This document shows positions 22,137 to 33,606 of a DNA stretch of 64,000 bases, piece by piece. Source of the stretch: Plasmodium coatneyi (lineage: Eukaryota > Apicomplexa > Aconoidasida > Haemosporida > Plasmodiidae); contig NC_033568.1 of NCBI RefSeq assembly GCF_001680005.1, positions 62,001 to 126,000 of the forward strand, in the 5' to 3' direction. Each line of letters starts with the position of its first letter. Positions within the stretch are counted from its first letter, which is position 1. The notes under the pieces were generated by a model, which saw only the letters and a list, made by a program, of their open reading frames with translations, was not told the origin of the DNA and did not search any database. Position numbers and translations under genes: made by a program.

Positions 22137-23166
22137 GTTCATTTTCCTTCTCTCTTTCTTTAGGAGAAATGAAGTGGAAAAGAAGAACAGCATAAATAAC
22201 GACACTTTAGATGAAGACCATTATACATGTATATGTATGTATATATATAATCATTGTTATATGTATATATGTGCTACAAGAGAAATATTATATGTATATA
22301 AAAGTGAGGAGTACGGAACTGCAATGAACCTCCCTGCCCCCCTCTTTAAACCGTGTAGAAACGTTCCCCTGAACTTTCTTCAAAAACCCTTTTTAACCTT
22401 CTCAAAGTTGAACAAAAAAATAAAATAATAAAATAAGATAGAAGGGGGATAACACACTTTAATATATGTGCACAAAGAATATAATCTACATTAAAACGAA
22501 GAAAAGAGAGAAAAGGATTAGCTCAAAATGGTATATAATATTCACATAGTTCACATATATATATATATATATATGTATATGTATATATGTATATGAATTT
22601 ATTAATAATGTACACTTCTCTGAATAGAAAAATAGAAATGTGCGCAGAAAAAATCCTACTTAAAGGAGAAAAAAAATTGCAACCTCTTGTATATATACAT
22701 GCAATTATTTGGAAACGGGGAAATATTTATATAATAATATCTAGGAGCCATATACCATCCTATAATAATAGGAGTGGCTCGAATAGAGAAACGTTCGAAT
22801 AGGTAGTGTATGAAAAAAAAGAAAAATTTTCTAATTTCTTCCCTTCCCTAATTCCTTCCTCAAATCGCACTCCGTATTTTGTTATTCCAATAAGTTCATT
22901 TCCTTCCTACATTTGCCTTCAATTATACATAAGGAACTATGGGTACGTATATATACATATATAATGTATTACTATCATTGCATTAGAAGATGACCAATGT
23001 GTGTATCATTATTGTTGGAAGAAGAAAGTAAAAAAAATTTTGATTTTTATTCATGAATAATAGTCATGGAATATGCACAATTCTCAAATATGCGCTATAT
23101 ACAGAAAGACGGAAACGCACATTTTAAAATGAATTCACTGTATACATAAAGAATGTACAGTCAAAA
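22137..23166. other. AT-rich intergenic region between two plus-strand KIR genes
   Basis: No gene seen. It is (TA)-rich with scattered purine tracts and serves as the 3' region of the KIR at 20.8 kb and the 5' region of the one at 23.2 kb. Confidence 0.5.
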
Positions 23167-23333
23167 ATGCCAGAACCGTCAAAAGCAACCACACTAACGG
23201 TAAAAAAACACATAATCCTGTGCAAACAAATAGTCCAATACTGCACATATGTGGAATGTTTCCATATTCTATATAATAAGGGAAGGAAGGAAATACATAC
23301 ATACACATATGTATATACATGTATATATATAAG

Positions 23334-23365
<32 letters not shown>

Positions 23366-24858
23366 TGTATATGTTCTTCGCCACGTTTTCACATTTTTTG
23401 TAGGAAGTGAATTTGGAAGGGTTACCTTCCAAGACGATTTACAACAAACTGGACGGATATCAAACGGAAGAATGTAAAACAGCGAATTACGGAAGTAGCA
23501 TAAAAACTACATTGCAAAATGCTGGTGTGGATGAGAACACTGCTCAACAAATTATAAATACATTATGTTATATAAGTAAATCAGTAACCGCAGGCAGCCG
23601 GGAAGAGAAGGGTGGTTATGATTTTTTTTATTTTTGGTTAGGTGAAAAAATTAAAAGAATTACCTTCACATAAGGAGTTTTATGAGAAATTCGACCTAGG
23701 ATGGACCAACTGTACTGGAATTGAACCATGGCCCAATCAAACAAAAGTTAAATTAGATGAAGATGACGATCAAAATATTAAAAATCATGCCGAGAAAATT
23801 GTTGGAGGATTGTGTTATGTAAATAAAATGAAAGGGCAGGGCAAAGCCCCTGCCCCCCAAAATAATGACTTCTGTAATTTCTTCTATTTTTGGGTGGGAA
23901 ATATGTTATTTAAAGCATTTAAGGATGGTAAGAAGAACTCATTCAATGAATCTATGCAAAAAATTAAAACTGCAGTAGAGACCCATGGAACTGATCATGG
24001 TTGCACCTTCGCATGCACTAATAAAAAGCACAGTAAATTTTTTGCACAAAGAAAATTGCTATTTTATTTTACCTCAGGGACAAGACGAACTTACAACAAC
24101 AAATAAATAATGGTGGTGGTGCTGGTTCGACCACCCCTAACTCTACTCAGGATTACTCTAATTACCTCGAACAAATAAAAACATCTTATTTGACCATGCA
24201 CTCACATTATGGCCAGAGGACACGGAATACATTTTGCAACGAATTTGGGGAAGAATTCCAAAATGGGAACATAAGTGAATTGGACAAATTGAAATGTACG
24301 GTAGTACCTACACGGCAGCATGGAGAACGCACAGCAACATCAGGTAGCTCCCCCTCTGAAGGGAGTAATAGTGCTACCAACAACATAACCCCTATCGTCT
24401 CTTCCATCCTAGGAGTAGCAACACTACCAATAACCACCTTTTTTTTATATAAAGTAAGTAAAGTAATAATTATCATAGAGCTATATATATATATATATAT
24501 ATACATAATTTCCACCTTTAAGAACTTCCCCTTTCCCTTTTTTATTTTTTAGTATGATCTTCTACCTTCTTGGTTCCGCAAGCAACTTAAAGGAAGAAGC
24601 AGAAGAAAAAGGTCATTAGAACGGAACTTAGACGTCCTAATGGCAGATGCTTCAACAGCGGACACATCCACATTCGACTCCGCAACGGAAACAAGTTCGC
24701 CAACAAACGACGATTCCACGTTTGATTCTACTACAGTACGTTCTGCTGTCCCATATAATACTACTACAACACCGTTGTCTAACAGAAGGAGCAGAGGAAG
24801 AGCAAACATCAGAAAAGGACCGTATCAAGGAAAAAATGTACCCTATCAACGTATGTAA
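23167..24858 (+). pseudogene. Chimeric KIR: truncated ectodomain joined to a second ectodomain, frameshifted
   Basis: Exon 1 is 23167-23199 (M-P-E-P-S-K-A-T-T-L-T). From acceptor 23403 an ectodomain starts E-V-N-L-E-G-L-P-S-K and runs to D-F-F-Y-F-W-L-G-E-K, where a second KIR ectodomain start (K-K-L-K-E-L-P-S-H) follows in a different frame at 23642; the first frame stops at 23673. The second copy has its own C-N-F-F-Y-F-W-V-G, then loses frame near 24065 (about one base missing) and resumes as Y-L-R-D-K-T-N-L, ending with a membrane segment T-F-F-L-Y-K at 24453. The tail exon 24553-24858 is intact (Y-D-L-L-P-S-W-F to V-P-Y-Q-R-M). The T-rich codons before 23641 end in TTAG and could act as an acceptor that skips the first half in frame; the 24065 shift would still break the protein. 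Confidence 0.8.
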
Positions 24859-25117
24859 AAGCGTTCCCCTTCCCTTCCCGTTAATTAGAAATAGTGCGTA
24901 ATGCTCCCTCTTCTTCCTCCTTCCCTTCCTAACAATTATGAAGCAAGGGCTGCGTCGGATGTTCACCCCCACCACCTGCTCCAATTTCCCCTTCCTTCTT
25001 CCTTTCCATCCCATTTAGGAAGGTAATGTTCCCTTAACCCTTTCCTCCCTTGCAGCCCCTTCCTCCCACGACTAATTATATAATTAGTGTATGCAATGTT
25101 CCTCTTTCCTTTCCTTC

Positions 25118-25157
<40 letters not shown>

Positions 25158-26814
25158 TAACACCTTCGGACTTTCCGTTTTTAATGCATCATCTGTATAA
25201 GTTGCTCCCATTTTTACCTTCTATTTAATTACATTTATGAAAAATGGAAAAAAAAGCTCGAAATGAATAATACATAATGTTAAATGAGAAAGGAGTACAA
25301 ACAATGTAGTATTACTACAATACTGATACAACACTTGGAAAGGGGAAGTTGATGTAGTTTATAAATAAATTCCACTCCCTTAGAAGTGGTGATTCGCCAG
25401 AACTGGTCCTATACTAAATAACTGTTGAACAGTTATGCCTGTTCAAGGAGAGGGGGGGAGAGGTGCTTGCTTCCCAAATTATGAATATATATTTTTTCTT
25501 TTAATAGCGTCCCCATTACTTCTCTTTTTTCTTTTTTTTTTAAAATAGTAGTAGAGCACCAAAAATAACAACAAAACATAAATCCATAGGACACACGCTA
25601 AAAATTTGTTAATTAAAAAGGGGGGAGTGATGGAAAAAATCAATTTATGATGACTGAACAATCATAAAAGAAAAATGGAAAAATATTAATGGGAGGAATT
25701 ATATTAAGGATAAATATGTTTTCCCCTTCTCTTATATACACAATTAACACAATTCACACAATTCTTTGCATATTACAACTTTCTGAAATTCTGTTCCTAA
25801 CTTCATGCTCCATGTACTAAATATGCATGTGCATGTGTGCACATATAATATAGAAGAGGAAAAAGGAGTGTATAATGCAAAGATGCATATATCCTCATAT
25901 TTTTTGTTCAAAAGTGAAATTATTTGTGTATGCACATTCCCTGTTGTAGGAGTTGGGTGCTGTGGAACAGCCCCTTCTCCTCTTCTTTCCCTGTATGATC
26001 GATTTGCTATAATAATAATTTTGCACACATCTTCCTTCTGTTCCCTCCTCCTAAAAGTACACTTTAAACAGTTTAAACAGAATATATATATATTACACTA
26101 TCTGAGTTCCTTTTCACTTCTTTTTTTAAATCTATATTATATTCCAGAACTCACCTTACTCCTTTTTTCCTCCCTCCACCATCTGAGTGCATTACACATA
26201 GTTTATTTATATATCTGGAATGTGTACATTATGTTATTTGAGTTATCCCTATCTTATTTAGTCCATATTATACTTCTTATATATTAACATATTGCCCTTT
26301 TTTTTACTTTTCCCCGCTTATAAGGGTAAGGGGGAGGGGTATATACTAAATGAACTATTATTATAAACGGGTACACGCAAACACACATATATACATATAT
26401 ACATATATGTTTGTTTTCTCCTTTCCCTTCCCCTTCCTTCTTTTCTTATTTTATTATACTATTCCAATAAGCTCATTACCTTTCCCATTCATTTTCTTTT
26501 GTCCCTCAAATTATATATGTGCGTAACAACTAGCCCTTGGATGCACATGCATATTTATATGTATATATATAATGTATTATCCCATGTTTAAAGAATTAAA
26601 GGGTGTATATGTACTACTATTATATGAAGGAAAGGAAAGAATAAATAAATAAGTAAAACAATTCCATATTCTCATATTCATCCCTCCGTATTCATTTTGG
26701 GGAATGGGCACAAAAATTCCTGCACACATGAACACATTCTGTGTACAAATATATAAAGAATATATGCCAAATTAAATTAATTATATATACAACAAAAGAA
26801 TACACATATAAACA
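24859..26814. other. Intergenic region, 2 kb
   Basis: No gene is supported. It has a (TA)n run at about 25117-25153, pyrimidine-rich stretches, and a spurious frame at 25805-26287 rich in Leu, Tyr and Ser. It includes the upstream region of the KIR at 26.8 kb. Confidence 0.5.
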
Positions 26815-28335
26815 ATGGCACCAGGCAAAGCAACAACACTAACGGTTTGCAATCCTAATGCAAAATGGATATATGTACATTACTCCCGTAACACTTTATT
26901 CATAATATAGGAAAATTGAAGAACACACAGGAGCACATATATTCTGGTTAATTATTTTTATAGAAAACAGAATTAGAAGGATATTTACCCTCAAAGAAGA
27001 AGTACAAAGAATTAGACGAGTCCGCCTGGGCGGGTTGCGGTTATAATTTTAAAAGTGATATAGAAAACGCCATAGAGAATTTTAGCAATATTAAGGTCAA
27101 AGCAGACACTATTAAGGAAGCAGTTGATAACATCTGCCATATGATAAGTTCAGGGAAGGAGGTAGATGAGTCCTGTGATTATTTTTATTTTTGGTTAGGT
27201 GATAAAATTTTTGATGGAGTGGATGATTCTACTTTTAAAGGGGCAATGAAAAGCATCTATGATAAGGTGAAAGGGAAGGCTGCCTCTTTCAACTGTACAA
27301 ATAAATACCCTACCATTACCATACAAGAGAAGGATGGCCACGATGGCACTCTTTTCCAACATATGAAAAAAGTACATGACTACTACAGGGACTATGAAAG
27401 AATAACATTTCATATAAAGGAGCACAATTATTCCTGCACTCATGATGTGGAAAGTTATTTAGGGGACATTAATACATCTTACGAAGCTATGAAAATAGAA
27501 TGTCCTACGGAGGAGGGCGCCAAGCCATATTGTAGGGACTTCAAAAGCTGGTTCAAAAATCCTGAATATAAGAGTCTGTTAGAACGGAAGTGTAAAGCAG
27601 AAACTGCATTCGGAGAGAAAGTAATCAGGCAGCATGCGGGCTCCTTTGCAGGTCAAGGGAGCGAATTACTGCATAATCCTGGAACGGCGGTAGAACAACC
27701 CCGTTCAAATGACACACTCACCTCCTCTTCCGGGAATAGCATTGCTGCCGTGTCCACTATATTACCCACATTAGGAATTGGCACCTTCATCACATTCCTC
27801 TTATATAAAGTAATAATTATCATAGAACAATGTGCATATGAAATGTGATCACGGAGGAACATACCACTAATACTTATTTCTTTGTTTTAGAACAAATATA
27901 TATATATATAGAAGGAGAAAAAAAAAAAGGGGGGGAGGGGGGAAAAGGGGGAGATTAAACCCAACTATTTATGTCTGGCACATACGTTCCTACCCTAATG
28001 CATCTTTCCACTCTTTTTTTCAGTATAATCTTTTACCCCCCTGGATCAGGAACAAATTTAATGGAGGAAGAAACAACAACAATAACAGCAGTACTAGGAA
28101 CAGAAGAGGGAAAAGATCTACCATCAGTGGTAACTTTGATGCATTTACGGAATACACAACAAAGAACGGTTCAACAACAGTACCTTCCACAATAGACGAC
28201 GATTCCACAACAACAGTGGATGGAGCATCTACTATATATAATGGACGATCACCACACAGAGGAAGGGCAAATAATGGGGCACAGTATCAAAGGACGAATG
28301 AACGAACAAATAATATAGCTTATCAACGCATCTAG
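26815..28335 (+). CDS. KIR: KIR variant antigen, complete three-exon gene
   Basis: Complete KIR of about 395 residues. Exon 1 is 26815-26844 (M-A-P-G-K-A-T-T-L-T, donor GTTTGC), resembling exon 1 of the chimeric gene at 23167 (K-A-T-T-L-T). Exon 2 is 26964-27809: L-P-S-K-K-K-Y at the start, C-D-Y-F-Y-F-W-L-G-D-K in the middle, and a membrane segment ending T-F-L-L-Y-K at donor GTAATA. Exon 3 is 28024-28335: Y-N-L-L-P-P-W-I, an Asn/Ser-rich basic stretch, then Thr/Ser-rich, ending I-A-Y-Q-R-I with ATC where most copies have ATG. Introns are phase 0. Confidence 0.9.
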
Positions 28336-29354
28336 AACACCGTTAAAATGAAAAACTGTAAAATGTGAACACAGTTAAAATGAAAACTGTAAAATGGAAA
28401 CTGTAAAACGGAAACTGTAAAATGAAAAGTGTGTGAAAATGTGAACACAGTTAAAATGAAAACGGTGTAAGTTTTGAAACAGTAAATTAACAACCGCGAT
28501 GCAGAAAAGTGCAAAAAGGATTTCCGTTTTTGCTGCCGTCGCTGCTGCGCGAAGCGAAATGGCACCGCGTAACATTTACAAAAAAAAAAAAAAAAAAAAA
28601 AAAAAAACAATCAATAAAATTGATGTTGCAAAAAAAAAAATTAAAAATTAAACGCACAAAAAAAAAAATAAGATTTAAGAGAAACAATATTGAAAAAAAA
28701 AGAAAAAATTTGCTGATCAAAAATAGCTAATGTACAAATTACACCCCGCCTAATTACGCGCAGTTTGAGATCACCTTCTTCGAAAATATTTCTTAGTCTT
28801 TTTCCTTTTTGCTTCATTCTTTTACACTTCAATTTTGTTTTCAATTTTTTTTCTTTTTCTTTGTTATTCTTTGTTACACTTTAGAATTTTTGTAATCTTT
28901 TTCTTTTATATTTTTCATAGTTTTATCGCAGATAATTCACCTAACACTTGCAAGTCCTTGTATCGTTTTGGGGAAGGAATGGTACTATTATGCTATAGTA
29001 ATCTATATTCCGACCCCGCTCATTTTTCCCTCATTTTCGTTTTCCTTTCAGACATTGTGTATATAGCATATTTTCTGTGGAAATGTGCACTTAAAAAAAG
29101 GTGTACATCATTATAATTAACGAAGGGGAAGGGAACATGATATATATGTGTGTGTGACGATAATTTATATTTCTTCGTCTTTGCTCACTCCTTGTATTAT
29201 TATTTTTTTTCTTTTGAACTGCATAGAAAATAATATACACTCTGTGGAATATTCTGTGGTAACGCACTATGGAATATTCTGTTGTACAAGGCACTTTAAA
29301 ACACGTTGCAGGTTTGCATAGTTTGCTGATAGGAGGATGGAGGGAGGAAGGGCA
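28336..29354. other. Intergenic region between convergent KIR genes, with AACTGTAAAATG repeat
   Basis: From 28340 to 28475 units such as GTTAAAATGAAAACTGTAAA recur. A short GC-rich islet at about 28495-28575 (TGCTGCCGTCGCTGCTGCGC) stands out from the AT-rich surroundings and is followed by A23 and A9 runs. The remainder to 29354 is AT-rich. No gene can be called. Confidence 0.5.
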
Positions 29355-30731
29355 TTACGTTGCATGGTAACGTATGTTGTTCCTTCTCTGTCTATTATTT
29401 GCCCTTCCTTCACGTGGTGATGATCTATCGTCATATATATTAGAATTATATGTTACAGATGCTACTGCGGAAACGTCGGTTGAATCATACGTTGATTTGT
29501 ATGTTGAAGTATCGTCCATAAATGATCTGTCGAAGTTAGTGTTGGTCGATCTTCTTTTTCTGTTTCTACGGTTACTGTGTCCAAAGGAGTCTTTTATAAA
29601 AGAAAAAGTAGAAGTTTACTGAAATGGGGAAGGAAGGAATTTGTATATATATATACATGGGGGAACGCACTTCTTTTTATACTTATTATTATTCACATAT
29701 AAAAATAATGCAGCAAAATTTATATTATTTATAATTTTACTATAATTATAATTACCTTATACAGAAAAAACAGGATGGAAGGAAGTCCTACTGCGGCTAT
29801 TGCAGAAGAGATAATAGCGGGGATGTTGCTGTTCTCAGGGAAGGTGGGCACAGTACTTTCCTGATGGCCATGCGCATGGGAAGAAATTCGACCATCGGGC
29901 ATTGTTGTCCCCCTTTCTTTGGATTCTAATTCAGATTTCAATTCTGATGGTTTTGGAATATTATTTTCAGCAGTACCAGTACTAGTGCTTTTGCACACCT
30001 TATTGTATAAGATACAATATCCTTCCTTCCCGCCTTGACTGCCGGTCCTTCCTGGGATTTGGCATTCAGTCTGCATTCCATCGCAGGCCTTCTGAGCAGT
30101 CATCAGATATGTTTTATATTTGTCGAAACATGTTTTTTCGCTTTTCCCTATTTCTGTCTGTATATATGAATGGTCTTGGGAGTAGTCAAACATTTTTCTT
30201 CTTTGTTTGAACTGTTCTTCGTCATCATTATGGAACTCAAAGCAGTTGTCAAATTCTTCCCAATTAGCTTTTACTGTGTTATCTACCTTTTCCATAATGT
30301 CCTTGAAATTATCACCCTTATAAGTTCCGGACAATATGTCACCAACAAAGTAATAAAGGAACCTACATTTCCTCTGATATTCATCTGTACTCTGTTTTAT
30401 TCCATCTATATAGCAAAGTGACTTTATAATTTCACTAACAGTTGAACCTGATATACCATGTCCCCTCAGCATGGCGTCCACTTTCCTTGAGAACTTCTGC
30501 TCATCATTACAATCGCCCCGACGTATCCTCAATTCTTCATACACTCCTCTGGATGGTAACTTTTTCAAACATTGTTCTCCCCCTTCCTATAAATATGGAA
30601 TTGGCAGAATGAAATGTATATATATGTACATTCTATTACATTTGTACATGTTCACACATTATATGCAGCAACATACACAACCCACATTGTCCCCTTCCCC
30701 TTTTCACATTTGCACTTACCCCTGGAGCCAT
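29355..30731 (-). CDS. KIR: KIR variant antigen; stop codon at the first codon of the tail exon
   Basis: Exon 1 is 30731-30720 (M-A-P-G, donor GTAAGT). Exon 2 is 30586-29756: L-P-S-R-G-V-Y, C-R-F-L-Y-Y-F-V-G-D, Cys-spaced ectodomain, and a membrane segment ending F-F-L-Y-K at donor GTAATT. The tail exon follows acceptor TTTCAG at 29619, but its first codon is TAA (29618-29616) where the gene at 7.1 kb has TAC (Y-T-S-A-F versus stop-T-S-T-F). The rest of the tail exon (to TAA at 29355) is fully open and ends R-Y-H-A-T. As written the protein is about 281 residues ending Y-K, with no cytoplasmic tail. It may be a recent nonsense mutant, a natural tailless form, or a base error. Confidence 0.85.
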
Positions 30732-32063
30732 TTTCCTTAATTTGGGTTTGTTTCCTTATATTTTTAATGCATAAACCTTTTTGTACATTGTGTACTTATC
30801 TTCATATTTGCTTTTAGTCTATCCTACCAGTTCTGGAAAGATAGGCAAAATTATTCTTTACACACACATCCCTATAAGCATACGATAACCTTATGTATAC
30901 TAAGTTCCTACTCTTCTATTAGATCCTTATTTCTCTTTTTTAAGGATCACAAATTTCTTTCTAAAACTTGAATTGTACATATAAATTTATACCTACTATA
31001 TACGTAGAGCATTATTCACTGAGTATAACAGAAGGGAGAATGATGGAAGGAGTGTTATGTTAGGGGTGGTAGGTGGAAGGAAGGGTTATTAGGAGGAGTG
31101 GCACACATTCCTTATTTATTACTTTTCTTTCCTTTCTATATTACTACACTCTGCATTAGTTTGTGTATTATTATATTACACATCCCTTACACTTATTTAT
31201 ACTTTCTTTTTAAAATGTAATTTTTCTTCCCCATTTCCTAAAGTGAAAAATTTCTAAAATTATATTATTTCGACCCTAGGGAAATATATTCCATACGCAC
31301 ATAAAATTACTACAGAAATTCCTTTATATAGCATATATATTTATTCTACACTGAGTACTTTACTTTTCCCCCTCACTTATGTACTTAAGAACGTTTTCAG
31401 TTGAATATACACGTATAAGGAAGAAATGTATGAAGTGAATTTTTAACTTATTGTGTTCGGTATTTGGTACCTTATAAAGAAATATATGGACACATATGTG
31501 TCCCTATACATTGGTATTCCCCCCCTTTTTTTTCCTTTGATTCCTTCCCTGTTTTATATTTATCTCGTATTAATAACTACCCTCTCCCCCTTTCATTCTT
31601 ATTTTACAACAGCATGACAGCGGGTTAGGGTTAACGCTCTAACCTATAACTTGCTTTTATTTTCCTCCTTATTTTAATAGAACGCTGAAGGAGGAAAGTT
31701 AATTTGTTAGTAGATACAGGGGAGTATAAAAGCATCACTATGCCGTGGTCATAAATAAAGGGGAGGACGGTGGAGCAGGCACACTAAACATAAATAAGTA
31801 AAATGGTTTACATGTATTAGGAATGATTCATGTACGTATATATGTGAAGTAGGAAATGATTCCTATGTATGTATATATGTGTGGGGAGAGGAAAGTGTTG
31901 CTCATTTATTGTAATATGTGTACAGTTTATGTGTACATAATGGCAGCATCTGCTCTTTTTTATGTATGAAGGTATTGCACGTCCTTATAATTTGAAGGGG
32001 GGAATATACGCTATCATGCCACATATAATTAGTAGGAAGTAGGAAGGGCATGGCATTACACAT
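30732..32063. other. AT-rich intergenic region with a telomere-like motif
   Basis: No gene seen. At about 31621-31650 the sequence GCGGGTTAGGGTTAACGC is followed by CTCTAACC, giving two telomere-like heptads and a short inverted repeat (GGTTAG / CTAACC). The remainder is ordinary AT-rich spacer. Confidence 0.5.
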
Positions 32064-33606
32064 TTAATGATGGACACTATGATAACTTATATTCTTCCTT
32101 CCTCTTTGTCCAGATGGTGGCCTACCATTATATATGGTAGATGCTCCATCTGTGGAATTTGTTGTTGAAGCTATTGTAGTAGAATTATCGGTTGTTGTAT
32201 ATAATGTGGATGTTTCTGTTAACAATTCGTCAAAGTTCTGAAGTCCTGCGGATCTTTTCTTTCTTGTGCTGCTTCTTCTTCCTCCTCCATTTCCAGAAGA
32301 ATGATTACCGAACCAAGAAGGTAAAAGATTATACTAAAAAATAAAAGGAGTGGAAAGAGGCGTGGGGAAAGGTAGAAAGGTGTATTATATATATTTATAT
32401 GCCTACATATAGTTATATATGTATATATATGAATATATGTAAATATATATACATACGACACTATTGGAATTGCACTTTATAATGGTAATTTTACCTTATA
32501 CAAAAAGAATGCCAATGCAGGTAGTCCAACTATTCCTAATGCAGAAGAGGCAACAACGGGAGTGGTGGTACCACCACCAGCTCCCCCCTGTGGCAACTGA
32601 TCTGTTGACGCTTCCTTCCCCGCTAATGAAGTAATTTCTGAATGTTGTGAAAGCAACTGTGTTAAGCAACTATCCAGACTATCCTCTTCGTCCGATGCTG
32701 GTGGAAGGACCTCCTCTGGGGACGTTGCCTTTTCTTTCAGTTGTGATGGTGGTGGGATAGGTTTGCTACCACAACCACCATGACCATTTTGCTGGAACTT
32801 TTTCTTCCAGAATTCTGTACAGAAGTTATCACCCCCATTAGAGGGACAATTTGCTTGTACTTTTCTATATGCATCATCAGCTCCACCATCTGTACTAATT
32901 TCCTCAACACCATTTAGGTAGCTATCATATTTCTGTGCACAGGAAGACCCATCGGATCCGGAATTTTTTATTTGGTTCCATATGGTTTGGTAGTCATAAT
33001 AATAATCGAAGACTTTTTTTCTTTGCTTGAGGAAAGTTGTGTCCATGGTACTGCTTAAAAAAGTGCTAGCACACAATCCGGTGGAATCGCTCAACTTATT
33101 GAAGAAGCTTTGTATAACTTCCTTAAGTTTAGCATTTCCTCCTTGCAATTTTCCTTCTAGTTTGTCTCCTAACCAGAAATAAAAAAAATTACACACCACC
33201 CCCACCTTACAAGATGGGGGTGGTTCCTTCTCCTTTGTATTTAATTTAGATATGGAACACCAAACATTCGCAATTTCTTCCGGTTTAACTGCGCCCATAT
33301 GATTCTGTTTCAACTTATTCCCTAAAATATCCAATATTCCCTCTGTCCAGGTGCTGATGTCCGAACATATTTGTTTGCCACCATTCTTGTTTTCTTCGAA
33401 TTTTGCATAAATTTGTTTGGAAGGTAATGTATTCACATTACACTCACCCTACAGAGAATTTATTGGCAAAATATAAAAATGTATATATGTGTAATCGTAC
33501 TCCTAAATTTATTGTGCTATGTATAGAGCAATATTATATGTACACCACATTAATATACATCTTATTTTATGGAGCAAATAAATGAAGCGTGTATTACTCT
33601 TTTCAT
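32064..33606 (-). CDS. KIR: KIR variant antigen
   Basis: KIR of about 410 residues. Exon 2 is 33448-32495 (acceptor CTGTAG): L-P-S-K-Q-I-Y near the start, C-N-F-F-Y-F-W-L-G-D-K-L, a long Gln/Glu/Ser stalk, and a membrane segment ending A-F-F-L-Y-K at donor GTAAAA. Exon 3 is 32333-32064: Y-N-L-L-P-S-W-F-G-N, basic then Thr-rich, ending N-I-S-Y-H-S-V-H-H instead of the usual Q-R-M. Exon 1 is the weakest part: ATGAAAAGA at 33606-33598 with donor GTAATA is proposed because the sequence 5' to it (GTATATGTAAT and TTTATATTA) resembles that before exon 1 of the genes at 46.6 and 55.7 kb. Introns are phase 0. Its 5' end faces that of the SICAvar at 36956. Confidence 0.85.

Noticed and set aside
25805..26287. 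Plus-strand open frame of 160 codons
   Set aside because: Low-complexity Leu/Tyr/Ser composition in AT-rich spacer, with no splice or family signal.
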